From Methanosarcina barkeri 3 (lineage in GTDB: Archaea > Halobacteriota > Methanosarcinia > Methanosarcinales > Methanosarcinaceae): 64,000 nucleotides of DNA. The notes under the pieces were generated by a model. The model saw only the letters and a program-made list of their open reading frames with translations, was not told the DNA's origin and made no database searches. Below, piece by piece: positions 27,752-38,136 of the stretch. Where the stretch lies: the NCBI RefSeq assembly GCF_000970305.1, contig NZ_CP009517.1, positions 3,410,001 to 3,474,000 on the forward strand. Direction: 5' to 3'. The number at the start of each line of letters is the position of its first letter. Position 1 is the first letter of the stretch. The position numbers and the translations under genes are program-made.

Positions 27752-28507
27752 TTAATACTCAACTGGTTCAATTGGGGCAGAATTCTCGTTCTCATTTTTT
27801 AAATACTTTATAATCCAGTCTTTTATTTCCACGTAAACCTCATCGGCTACATTGTCTAATTCATGTCCAGCTTTAGCGTCATATATTTCTATTCTTTTAG
27901 GTTCATGTGCCAGATCATAGGCTTGTACTGAAATATCAGGAGATAGAATTTCATCCTCCTCACCGTGAATCAGGAACACTGACGTGCTTTTTGGAAGAAA
28001 AGAGATTGGAGCAGTTCCATATCCTTGAGTTGAGAGCATAACTATGGTTTTTACATTCTCATTGTTAAAGGCAGCCTGAACAACGACTGCACTTCCAAAA
28101 GAGTGCCCTATCAAACCAAAAACTCCAACATTTTCTGATTTTAAAAACTCCATTCCTACAAGAACATCTATTAAAGCTTCTGACAAATCTTTTGGATTCC
28201 TGAATTTAATCCTTAGTGAACTTATGCCTACCTCTTTTAGATCGACAGACAAACGTGGGTACAGTTTGTCTGCAGGGCTGTCAAAGCCTCCGGTTACTCC
28301 CGTAACCATAATTACTCCTTTATCTGTCCCCTCTGCCCTGTAGTAAGCACAATCTACCCTGCCACGGCTGGTATCTATCTTGACGAATTCATACGAATCC
28401 TTTTGTTCTCTTTCTACGTCGAGAATAACGGTTTGGATCTCTTGTTTTTCGATTTTAACTATCTCTGTTCCCTGTAGTTTTGTGCCCCTCAATCCCATAT
28501 TCTGCAT
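27752..28507 (-). CDS. Alpha/beta hydrolase
   Basis: An alpha/beta-fold hydrolase of dienelactone-hydrolase-like architecture. The nucleophile elbow is GHSFGS (S136), the acid is in HGEEDEI (D185) and the histidine in AGHELDN (H215), giving a complete triad. There is no signal peptide, so it is cytoplasmic. The protein is 251 aa and the substrate cannot be inferred. Start codons at 28507 and 28498 are both in frame. It is convergent with the CheB-CheR-PAS region and has no operon partner. Confidence 0.85.
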   Translation of the reverse strand: MQNMGLRGTKLQGTEIVKIEKQEIQTVILDVEREQKDSYEFVKIDTSRGRVDCAYYRAEGTDKGVIMVTGVTGGFDSPADKLYPRLSVDLKEVGISSLRIKFRNPKDLSEALIDVLVGMEFLKSENVGVFGLIGHSFGSAVVVQAAFNNENVKTIVMLSTQGYGTAPISFLPKSTSVFLIHGEEDEILSPDISVQAYDLAHEPKRIEIYDAKAGHELDNVADEVYVEIKDWIIKYLKNENENSAPIEPVEY

Positions 28508-28610
28508 AGATGTAGTTCAGACTTTTACCTATTATCACTTTTGGATAACATTAAATTTTTAACAATAACTCACTCTTAAAATAAGTGATATGTAGGCAGT
28601 TTACCCTGGA

Positions 28611-31022
28611 TTATAAATCTTCCGTTACTTTAAAAGTAATTACAAATTCTGTCCCACAATCTCGATTAAGTTTAATTTCTCCGTCCAGCTGATCAACAAG
28701 AAGGCTTACTAATTGTAATCCGAGAGACTCAACATTTTCGAATTCCACATTTTCAGAAATTCCTTTTCCGTTATCCGAAATTGTCAGGTTGAAAAGAGAT
28801 TTGTGCGTTTCATTATTCTTTTCTTGCCTGCAAAGCCGGATTTGGATTTCACCCTTTTCACCTTCATTAAATGCATATTTGAGTGAGTTAGAAAAAAGTT
28901 CATTGACAATTATTCCTAGGGGGACAGCAATATCCATATCAAAGAATGCATTCTCTTCCAGGTCCATATTCAGGTGGACATTTTCACTTCTAAGGCTGTA
29001 AGTCTGCAAAAGATTTTTAGCTAAATTTTTGATGTATTCCGAAAAGTTTAGTGTATCGGTCCCTTTCCCTTTATAAAGTTCTTCATGGATAAGAGACATC
29101 GAAAGAACTCTGTTTTGACTTTCTCCAAAGGCTTCGAGAATCTCCGAGTCTTTAATACACTCTTTATCCTGGAACTTTTCAGCCTGTAGATCAAGAAGGG
29201 ACGAAATTACCTGCAGGTTATTCTTGATTCGATGATGAATTTCCTTTTTACGAGCAGTTTCAATATTTTGAAGAGTTTTTTCTGTCTCTTTTTTTTCAGT
29301 CACATCATAAATCGTACCCTGGTAGAACTCTGATTTTTGATCTGTTTCTTTGATTTTCTGGAAAATTTCATGAATCCATCTGATTCTTCCATCCCTGTGT
29401 CTGATTCGATATTCAATGTTTCCATAACCTGTGGATGGAAATTTGTGGACTTTTTCTTCTTCTTTGAAAACGAGAGGTAAGTCATCTTCATAGATTAAGT
29501 CTTTCCACTTGATCCGTGTAATTAGCTCCCTTTCCGTATACCCGGTGATTTCTTCAACAGCCCCATGAAGAAACATAGGAACAAAGTTTTCATCACGCTG
29601 GTAAATAATCCCCTGGAAATTCTGTGCAAAAGATCGGTATTTCTCTTCACTCTCTTCTACTTTTTTAATTGCAAGTTTCCAATCCGTAATATCTTTAATT
29701 ACTCCTATAGCCTCGTAAGGCCGACCCTCATTATCCGTAAGGTAGATCCCTTTATTTTCTATATAAATATATGTTCCATCTTTTCGTCTCAACCTTAGTT
29801 CTTCTTTAAATCTATTTGTAGTCTCTCTGATATTCTGGTGTTTTACGTCTACAAAGTTCCCATTTAAAGACTCAATATTTGTACTCCAAACATACTTGCC
29901 AAGCTTCTGAAATTCTTCAAATTTATATCCTGTAACTTCTTCTATGGCACCTACCCAACTACATTTATCTGTTATTAAATCATAGTCATATATCAACTGC
30001 CCTGTCTGTTGTGTGACAACTCTATATATTTCCTCACTTTTCTGGAATCTTTCTTTTGATCTTTTACTTTTAGATAAATCCTTAGCGATGATTAAAACAG
30101 CCATTGGATTTCCAGAATCCTCGAAAATTGGAGAAAGAGTGAGTGAGACGTCTATTATTTTACCGTTTTTTCTTAACTGTAAAGTCTCATAATGATGTAT
30201 TCTGTCTTCCTGTTTAACGAGTTCAGTTAATTCTTTTACTTCTTCAACTAATATGGGTGGATCAAGGATAGATACGGACTTTCCCAAAATTTCTTTAGCC
30301 GAATAACCATAAATTCGCTCCGCACCTCTACTCCAGCTGGTAATAGTTCCATCGAGGGACTCAGTTATAATTGCATCATCAGACAACTCCATAATATCTG
30401 CAAGTATCTGAGTATTGTACTCTGCCTTTCTCCACCTGGAGTTTTCAATCTGTTCCCACTTCCCGTCTCTCTTGATTAAAGCAAATTTATGTTTGGAAAC
30501 CACGTCAATAACTTCAGTTGCACTAAGTCTGTCAAGAGAATAGGTGCAGAGATATGTTATATGGTAGTTACCGATGATTCTATCTATTTCTTTGTTATAA
30601 TTGTCAAGATCATTCCAGTTTTCTTTTTTCAACCATGAAACGTCTTCGGTCAGCCTCACTCCGTCATAACCTTTGATTAAGGCCTGGTTAAGCTTCTCAA
30701 TCCAGACATTTAGGACTTTCTCGGAATTAAGAATTCCATTTTCAGAGTACCAGCTCATGCAAGAGATAAACTCAATTTGCCCTTTTTCAAGACAAGTATC
30801 AATATCAGGAACGACTTTTCTAAGAGCTTCTTTTGCTTCTTCTATATCCAAAAGCTGTGAGGTGATCCAGAGGCAAAATTCATTGTTTTCTAATCCTGCT
30901 TTGAAATAAGAAACTAAAGTATCTACTAAATCTTCTTTTGTCTGATAGAGTTGACAGAAATGTGTTCCCCAAAAAATATCTTTAGTAATATCAGTACCGG
31001 AGACCCTACTATCGTGTCCCAT
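28611..31022 (-). CDS. MEDS-PAS-PAS-PAS histidine kinase
   Basis: A soluble sensor kinase of about 803 residues. Residues about 12-190 form a MEDS (DcmR-type sensory) domain (GTHFCQLYQTKEDLVDTLVSYF, DGVRLTEDVSWL). Three PAS domains follow, each with its PAC tail (for example RIRHRDGRIRWIHEIF). The phosphoacceptor is in EIHHRIKNNLQVISSLL (near residue 595), the HisKA_2 type common in methanogens, followed by an HATPase domain with a GKGIS-like G-box. The start at 31022 is preferred because TTTTGGAGAAGAAAA lies just before it. No membrane helix is present. No response regulator is adjacent. Confidence 0.92.
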   Translation of the reverse strand: MGHDSRVSGTDITKDIFWGTHFCQLYQTKEDLVDTLVSYFKAGLENNEFCLWITSQLLDIEEAKEALRKVVPDIDTCLEKGQIEFISCMSWYSENGILNSEKVLNVWIEKLNQALIKGYDGVRLTEDVSWLKKENWNDLDNYNKEIDRIIGNYHITYLCTYSLDRLSATEVIDVVSKHKFALIKRDGKWEQIENSRWRKAEYNTQILADIMELSDDAIITESLDGTITSWSRGAERIYGYSAKEILGKSVSILDPPILVEEVKELTELVKQEDRIHHYETLQLRKNGKIIDVSLTLSPIFEDSGNPMAVLIIAKDLSKSKRSKERFQKSEEIYRVVTQQTGQLIYDYDLITDKCSWVGAIEEVTGYKFEEFQKLGKYVWSTNIESLNGNFVDVKHQNIRETTNRFKEELRLRRKDGTYIYIENKGIYLTDNEGRPYEAIGVIKDITDWKLAIKKVEESEEKYRSFAQNFQGIIYQRDENFVPMFLHGAVEEITGYTERELITRIKWKDLIYEDDLPLVFKEEEKVHKFPSTGYGNIEYRIRHRDGRIRWIHEIFQKIKETDQKSEFYQGTIYDVTEKKETEKTLQNIETARKKEIHHRIKNNLQVISSLLDLQAEKFQDKECIKDSEILEAFGESQNRVLSMSLIHEELYKGKGTDTLNFSEYIKNLAKNLLQTYSLRSENVHLNMDLEENAFFDMDIAVPLGIIVNELFSNSLKYAFNEGEKGEIQIRLCRQEKNNETHKSLFNLTISDNGKGISENVEFENVESLGLQLVSLLVDQLDGEIKLNRDCGTEFVITFKVTEDL

Positions 31023-31040
31023 TTTTCTTCTCCAAAACAA

Positions 31041-31703
31041 AGGTTCGAAGTAAAAGATCCCTATTTTACCAATTCCAATTTATATTGTAATTATATTGTA
31101 ATTTAATTTCTTTTTATTTAGTTCTTTTTTAATTAGATTAAAAAGTGTTTTTATATTTAATTACCATAATATAACCGACCATATCCTAAGAAGGAATGTA
31201 AAAAGGCAGTAACAAAGTTTGAAAAGAGAAGCCCAGGATCACATCCATTTGCTGAGTTTATAAATGAGTTTCTTTTAGTTTATACTCTTTCAAGCAAATA
31301 AATTGTTTAGAGGAAAGACTAACGATTCCCAGGTAATTATTTTAGTGGAAAATGACATCCTTCCCAGTTCTACTACCTAACTTCACCATATACAAAAAAG
31401 AGAAATTATTTTAAATTAATTATATAAAATATTGTTTCCAAGCAAATAATGTTTTCACACAAGAAGTTTTAAAGGCATTGAAAATTTAGGCGTTAACTGA
31501 TAGTATAATGAGAATTCCGATAAACCTAATAATATCAAGAAGTTACTGATATACTATTTATAAATAACCAGCCATAAATTGGAGTTTATCGAAATTCCCT
31601 AATGATTATTTTGAAAATAGTGCAGGTTTCATATAGCACTTAAAAGCAGTAACTTTGATTTCGTAATCCGAACCACTGCAAACTAATGAAAAGAAAAATT
31701 TAG
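31041..31703. other. AT-rich spacer between sensor kinase and tRNA genes
   Basis: No gene is seen. The left end should contain the promoter of the sensor kinase (AT-rich TAATTATATTGTAATT at about 31085-31101). The right end lies downstream of the tRNA-Leu gene. Confidence 0.4.
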
Positions 31704-31788
31704 TGCGAGGGATGGGATTCGAACCCACGAATTCCTACGAAACTAGGCCCTCAACCTAGCGCCTTTGACCTGGCTGGGCAACCCTCGC
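31704..31788 (-). tRNA. tRNA-Leu (GAG), copy 1
   Basis: Read on the minus strand this is an 85-nt type II tRNA. The acceptor stem is GCGAGGG/CCCTCGC, the anticodon stem CTAGG/CCTAG with loop TTGAGGG gives anticodon GAG (leucine CUC/CUU), the variable arm is long and the T-loop is TTCGAATC. The CCA end is not encoded. It is identical to the copy about 200 bp to the right. Confidence 0.95.
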
Positions 31789-31906
31789 ATAGCGATATCT
31801 TACAAATAAAGAATATGAAATTCTTTACAAAAGTAACTTTTAGAAACGTATTAAAATTAAAGTTTTTGAAGTTAAGTATTTTAAGTTGACAGATTAAGAA
31901 ATTTAG

Positions 31907-31991
31907 TGCGAGGGATGGGATTCGAACCCACGAATTCCTACGAAACTAGGCCCTCAACCTAGCGCCTTTGACCTGGCTGGGCAACCCTCGC
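31907..31991 (-). tRNA. tRNA-Leu (GAG), copy 2
   Basis: Same 85-nt sequence as the neighbouring copy, including about 9 flanking bases on the 3-prime side (minus-strand sense). The spacer between the copies is unrelated AT-rich DNA. A tandem duplication of a tRNA gene is the simplest explanation. Confidence 0.95.
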
Positions 31992-32180
31992 ATTTCGTGT
32001 TAATCTGTGTTATAAATCTATGTTTAGTGCTGTTTCGTTATGAATATCCGGCGCGCTTTACGCCTTGCACTCCCTCACAATATCATGGATAATATATAAA
32101 CATTTCGAGTCGTGAAGGTCACAGGGAATAAGTTTTGGAAGAATAACTAATTAGACAAAATGACTTCTATAGTATTCAGG

Positions 32181-32222
<42 letters not shown>

Positions 32223-32327
32223 GATTAAGTGTAGAGAGTCCAGAGAAATGTCTACTCATTGAAATATTCAGGGCTCTATGTACCTTTAACTCCAAAAAAT
32301 TGGGTATGGGCCTATCCGAGCTTGAGC

Positions 32328-33122
32328 TCAGAACTGGTCCAGAATGCTTAAGAGTTCTTCAGCTTTGCCTTTGACCACATCTGCTGCATTAAGGGCAAGG
32401 TCTTTAGCTGTGTAAGAACCATCGGACTCCATTGTAAACACAAAAGCATTCTCATCGAAGCTAATATTTATCGCGTTAATATCACAGACCTGTTCGCAGA
32501 GCCTGCAAAGTGAGCATTTCAGGACATCTTCGCTAGAAACTTTAGCCCCTGAGTCCTCAAACCGTATAATGCCTTTCGGACATTCGACTGCACAGTGCCC
32601 GCATGCATCACAGTTTTCAATGGTTATAACAGGCACGTTCTTGTAACCGCAAGCAACTCCTGCCTGCCATTTAACACTGTCTCTGCCGTAGCCCATATGA
32701 GCAATAGCCTCAAGCACAAGCTTCTGACCTTTTTTCAGCTCAACGATCGGGATATTTGGATCAGCAGGCTGTATTTTCGGGTCAGAGGAGATAAGATCCC
32801 GTGAATAAACCGTGCCCGGACCTTCTGCGCTCAGGGTTAAGGAAACCTCGCAGGCAGGACAGCCCTCTCCTCCGCAGACGTCGCATTCTGCCTGTGGCAC
32901 ATACGTCTCTACATCCGTAACAAGCGGGATTAAGGACAGACGTAGAGCCAGCTGCTCATCATAGAGTACCGAGGTGTTGTCATAAAGGTTCACATATTCA
33001 ATCGCAAGCGTTGGTACATCTGCGACCATCGCGCGCCGAATGCCGTTGGCAAAAGATGTGCTAACTTTTGAAAGCACGAATTTTGCAGATCTATCCGATA
33101 ACTCCAGAATGTCTACTTCCAT
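32328..33122 (-). CDS. rpoD: DNA-directed RNA polymerase subunit D with two [4Fe-4S] motifs
   Basis: Archaeal homologue of the bacterial alpha N-terminal domain and eukaryotic Rpb3; it nucleates polymerase assembly with subunit L. The N-terminal part has the alpha-like FANGIRRAMVADVPTLAIE. An inserted ferredoxin-like domain (about residues 165-225) contains CDACGHCAVECP and CSLCRLCEQVCD, enough for two [4Fe-4S] clusters, plus an earlier CDVCGGEGCPAC. Methanosarcina RpoD is known to bind such clusters, which affect dimerisation with L. The start at 33122 has AAGGAAT eight bases before it; an ATG 6 nt upstream is an alternative. It is last in the rps13-rps4-rps11-rpoD operon. CAATTTTTTGG after the stop may terminate. 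Confidence 0.96.
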   Translation of the reverse strand: MEVDILELSDRSAKFVLSKVSTSFANGIRRAMVADVPTLAIEYVNLYDNTSVLYDEQLALRLSLIPLVTDVETYVPQAECDVCGGEGCPACEVSLTLSAEGPGTVYSRDLISSDPKIQPADPNIPIVELKKGQKLVLEAIAHMGYGRDSVKWQAGVACGYKNVPVITIENCDACGHCAVECPKGIIRFEDSGAKVSSEDVLKCSLCRLCEQVCDINAINISFDENAFVFTMESDGSYTAKDLALNAADVVKGKAEELLSILDQF

Positions 33123-33212
33123 CGTCATATTCCTTAATTTCCCTTATATTTTGATAACATTGAAAAAGAGAGTTTTAGGAGAATTTCTTCAGAAATTCTC
33201 TGAAAAATTCTC

Positions 33213-34249
<1,037 letters not shown>

Positions 34250-34270
34250 TTAAAATCACCTGACCGGAAA

Positions 34271-34831
<561 letters not shown>

Positions 34832-34872
34832 TTACAGCACATACTGATGAGTTCATTTACATGAAGTTACCA

Positions 34873-34880
34873 GTATATAA
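34873..34880 (-). promoter_or_regulatory. Candidate TATA box for rps13-rps4-rps11-rpoD
   Basis: On the minus strand the sequence reads CCTTATATACTGG, a good archaeal box A, about 145 nt upstream of rps13. A promoter is needed here because the preceding genes (tRNA-Ser and the ABC pair) interrupt the usual continuity with truB. Confidence 0.45.
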
Positions 34881-35101
34881 GGATATCTGCGTTTAACCCC
34901 AACTGAAAGCGGATGTTCAAAAGGACTGAAAGTTGATAGCAGTTATGCTGGCCGTGGCTTGATATCAGGCATGCTGTAAAAAAGTCGAAAAATATTCTTC
35001 ACCGTCAGCAACCTAATTTCAAAGAAATAAAAAGAGGGCGATTAAACATCTGTCACCATTTTTAGTATATATAAAGCCGCTGTTTTTACATAAAGCCGTT
35101 A
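34881..35101. other. Spacer between rps13 promoter and ABC permease
   Basis: About 220 bp without a gene. It marks the left boundary of the inserted ABC transporter segment. No direct repeat matching the other side of the insertion was found by eye. Confidence 0.4.
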
Positions 35102-36670
35102 TTACCGCAGCTTAAATGTCTTCGGTGCAAGCCTGTATGCAAGAATCAAGGCAACGGCGATATATGCAATGCAAAATACTGAAATCAACGTGCCGAAAAT
35201 CAGAGTCTGGACTTTCTTACCAATGGCAAAATAACAAACGAAATAAGTAAAAGAATTAAGAATGGAAAAAGTACCGTTTTTTATTTCAAGACCGATATTG
35301 TAAGGCTGCAAAAGATAATACAACACCATATTGTGCACCGAAAAAAATACCGACATAGCGACAATGGAAACAAACAGTAACACATAATTCAGTACATTGT
35401 CCGTTCCGCCTGTAAGCCATAACAGAAGCGGCAACCCGAATGCAATTACCGAAGCGGGCATCAAATTTATCCATATAATGGATTTCAGCCGTTCCGTAAA
35501 GAGAAACAAAATTGCACGTGGCTGCCTGTAAAACCGGTAGGTAAGCATACTGTGGTCACAGTTCATGAACATGGCCTGGGTGATAACCTTGCCGCGATTA
35601 ATAAAATACATGACAAACAGAAAATAAGGCAAAAAAGTCAGCATCATCCCGTTTATTACCGGTTTTGCCTCGTGGATAAGAAAACAGGCCGTTATTGAAA
35701 ACGCAAGCACCGTAAGAGAAATTAAGGTGATATATTTGGCCGATTTGGTAAGCAACATACTGTGCCGCTGAACAAAAAGGTCGTTGAAATACTGATAGCC
35801 GCTTTTGCTGCTTGTTGCCTTAATGTCTATATTAGTTTGTAAAGATTTTTGAACAGCTTGTGCAGCCATATCTTTTTTGTTCATAGCAAAACTGTCCGCT
35901 GTGAGAAGCTCCTTGCAAATTCTTCGGTACTCACGGAATTTGAGCACATAAGAAAAGGAGAATACAGCCATAACAGCAGAAATGACAAACAACGTAAGAA
36001 AAATAGTTTCATTCATAGCATAGCCAAGAAAAGGCAGAAGATATGCTGCAACCAATGATGCGGCAATGCCAATCAAGGCAACCGGATTGAGCTTATTTTC
36101 ATTTTTTGCATGGCCGGTTCTGACATAGCTATGAAGCGCGAAGGCAGTAAAAACCAGTTTTACGGAAACTACCAAAAGCGGCATCAAAAGGCAGATAACC
36201 ACAGGTACCCCGGAAGGCAGTCCGAGAAGCAGCGTGAAAGGCAAAAATCCGACAACGATTTTCAAAAGGAAATAGAAATAATTCGAAAGCATATACTTCC
36301 GCGCGCTCATTCGCATTAGAAAAATGGCGTAATACTTGTCTCTGGTGGGATCAAATATTTGCGTGTTGAGAAAACCGCCAGCAATGGTAAGAAAAAAAAA
36401 TATATGCATGAAGCTGTCCGCAGGGCTGCCTTTCATGTGGTCTTTTAGAAGAAAGATCATAATAAACAAATAAAGCAGCTTGCTTAGAAAAGTCGAGACT
36501 ATCTCCCATAAAATGCTGACAAAATTGGCAAGTCTTTTCAGCCCAGGACTTCTATAGAGTGAGACCGGGAGCAGCTTTTTGATAACAGGGATGGATTTGA
36601 GAGAATAGATAATGCCGTTAGTTTGGTATGCGTTTTTAAGCCTGAAGGACATGAGGAAAGTATCAATCAT
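35102..36670 (-). CDS. ABC exporter permease (multi-spanning)
   Basis: A 522-residue integral membrane protein with about 12 hydrophobic segments, such as FLYLFIMIFLLKDH, VALIGIAASLVAAYLLPFLG, YILISLTVLAFSITACFLI-like and TLISVFCIAYIAVALILAY. It pairs with the ATPase encoded just upstream. The start at 36670 overlaps the ATPase stop by 8 nt and is preceded by GGAAGGATGAAA, indicating translational coupling. The sequence resembles bacterial, particularly Firmicute, two-gene exporters of antimicrobial peptides or drugs, but the substrate cannot be named. It interrupts the conserved order truB - tRNA - rps13, suggesting acquisition by transfer. Confidence 0.8.
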   Translation of the reverse strand: MIDTFLMSFRLKNAYQTNGIIYSLKSIPVIKKLLPVSLYRSPGLKRLANFVSILWEIVSTFLSKLLYLFIMIFLLKDHMKGSPADSFMHIFFFLTIAGGFLNTQIFDPTRDKYYAIFLMRMSARKYMLSNYFYFLLKIVVGFLPFTLLLGLPSGVPVVICLLMPLLVVSVKLVFTAFALHSYVRTGHAKNENKLNPVALIGIAASLVAAYLLPFLGYAMNETIFLTLFVISAVMAVFSFSYVLKFREYRRICKELLTADSFAMNKKDMAAQAVQKSLQTNIDIKATSSKSGYQYFNDLFVQRHSMLLTKSAKYITLISLTVLAFSITACFLIHEAKPVINGMMLTFLPYFLFVMYFINRGKVITQAMFMNCDHSMLTYRFYRQPRAILFLFTERLKSIIWINLMPASVIAFGLPLLLWLTGGTDNVLNYVLLFVSIVAMSVFFSVHNMVLYYLLQPYNIGLEIKNGTFSILNSFTYFVCYFAIGKKVQTLIFGTLISVFCIAYIAVALILAYRLAPKTFKLR

Positions 36671-37376
36671 TTTCATCCTTCCTGAGAGCCTGAATGATCT
36701 TATCCTTGAAAGCTTCGTTGCTGAGGTCATCCTTTTCCATATTTTCCAGAACCCCACCGCTCAGGATCACGATCTCGTCGCATAAATCCAGCGCAAGCTC
36801 CATGATATGAGTGGAAAAAATAATAACATGGTCTTTTTTGATTTGGCGCAATAGCCTCTTCATTTCATCGGCAACCACAACGTCAAATGAGGTCAGCGGT
36901 TCGTCTAAAAGTAGAATGCAGGGATTTGCTATGAAGCTTACAAGCATTTGCATCTTACTCTTCATGCCATGAGAATAGTCCTTCAAAAGCCTGTCACGGT
37001 CCTCTATTCCTATTTTCATAAAGTTGAAATATTCGTCAATAGGCTTAATGTCAGGAATCTTTTTCACGTTGATGTCAAGAAAGAACTTTAAAAACTCTCT
37101 ACCTGTTAAGAACTCCGGAACGACTGGTGTTGATAGAACATATCCGATATCGTCTGGACAAAGTTCTCTCTTCATTCCGTTTTCTTCAAGGAGAATTGAG
37201 CCGTTGTCAATCTTCAAATCTTCATTGATGCAGTTAAACAGTGTGGTTTTACCTGAGCCGTTTCTACCGAGGAGTCCGTAAATTTTTCCCTTTTCAAAGG
37301 CAAAGCTCGCACCCCGTAAAACCTCTTTTTTATCAAAACTTTTTACGATATGGTTCAGGATCAATTTCATTTTCAA
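36663..37376 (-). CDS. ABC transporter ATP-binding protein
   Basis: A 237-residue ABC ATPase with Walker A GRNGSGKTTL, the signature region YSHGMKSKMQ (a degenerate form of LSGGQ), Walker B CILLLDEPLT and the switch histidine in FSTHIMEL. It has the short single-domain form typical of exporters of the CcmA/BcrA type. It couples to the following permease through an 8-nt overlap. The surroundings are ribosomal genes with no functional link, and the protein looks bacterial in style, so lateral transfer is likely. There is no adjacent sensor kinase or immunity gene. Confidence 0.88.
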   Translation of the reverse strand: MKMKLILNHIVKSFDKKEVLRGASFAFEKGKIYGLLGRNGSGKTTLFNCINEDLKIDNGSILLEENGMKRELCPDDIGYVLSTPVVPEFLTGREFLKFFLDINVKKIPDIKPIDEYFNFMKIGIEDRDRLLKDYSHGMKSKMQMLVSFIANPCILLLDEPLTSFDVVVADEMKRLLRQIKKDHVIIFSTHIMELALDLCDEIVILSGGVLENMEKDDLSNEAFKDKIIQALRKDEND

Positions 37377-37835
37377 TATTCCTTATCTATTTGTTTCCGT
37401 TTATTTTTTCTCGTTTCCGCCTGAAATCAATCGATCATTTTTCAATGGGTTTCTTACCTTGACAGTGTCAGATTAACTTCTTTTTTCGATCATAATTTCT
37501 GTATTATCCCATCTCACTCATGGTTTTAAAAGATTTTTATTCAGATTCTCATTCTGCAAATACTAACTTTTTTAATAGAGAAACTTTTTTTTCATAAATT
37601 TGCAACCTGTTTTAGAAAAAAATATAGACTTACCAGCTTAAGGAGTAATAATTTACTTAATTTCAATCCAAAATCGGAAATATCTACAGATTTAAACATA
37701 ATTTAGAAAAAGTTTGTAAACAGAATTTAGAAAAGATATATAAAATAATTAGAAAAATATATAAAATAATTAGAAAAATATATAAAATAATTAGAAAAAT
37801 ATATAAATATAATTCAAGAAAGGTTTAAGAAGATA
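37377..37835. other. Spacer between ABC genes and tRNA-Ser
   Basis: AT-rich non-coding DNA that should include the promoter of the ABC operon. Its left part holds the 21-bp tandem repeat listed next. No integrase, att-like duplication of the tRNA end, or transposase is visible. Confidence 0.45.
37727..37811. repeat. 21-bp tandem repeat, about four copies
   Basis: TTAGAAAAATATATAAAATA plus one A begins at 37749, 37770 and 37791, with a slightly different copy before. It lies just beyond the 3-prime end of tRNA-Ser, between the tRNA and the ABC genes. Each unit contains a TATATAAA box, so it could also act as multiple promoter-like sites. Confidence 0.85.
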
Positions 37836-37918
37836 CGCCGAGGGGGAGATTCGAACTCCCGAGGGGCTAGGCCCCACAAGCTTTCCAGGCTTGCGCCCTA
37901 CCACTAGACTACCTCGGC
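37836..37918 (-). tRNA. tRNA-Ser (GGA)
   Basis: On the minus strand this is an 83-nt type II tRNA. The acceptor stem is GCCGAGG/CCTCGGC, the anticodon stem CAAGC/GCTTG with loop CTGGAAA gives anticodon GGA (serine UCC/UCU), there is a long GC-rich variable arm, and the T-loop is TTCGAATC. CCA is not encoded. It lies between cbf5/truB and the ABC genes. Confidence 0.95.
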
Positions 37919-38136
37919 ACAAAACTTCAATACAACTCGTTTATGCCACATCTTTATACGTGAATTATACCTAGCCTTTGGTCAAGCTTTCTTTTAGAAA
38001 GGTTGTGGTCAAGCTTTCCTTTGGAAAGATTGCTTTGAAAGGTTGCCAAAAAGCTTATGGCACGACTTATACCATAACGGAATAGTGATATATAAACTTT
38101 ATTCTAAAAGAAGGATTTCTAAAAGAGTTTTATAGG

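Noticed and set aside
35102-37918. Classical integrative element at tRNA-Ser
   Set aside because: No integrase, no duplicated tRNA end and no direct repeat at the borders; only an insertion of the ABC pair is supported.
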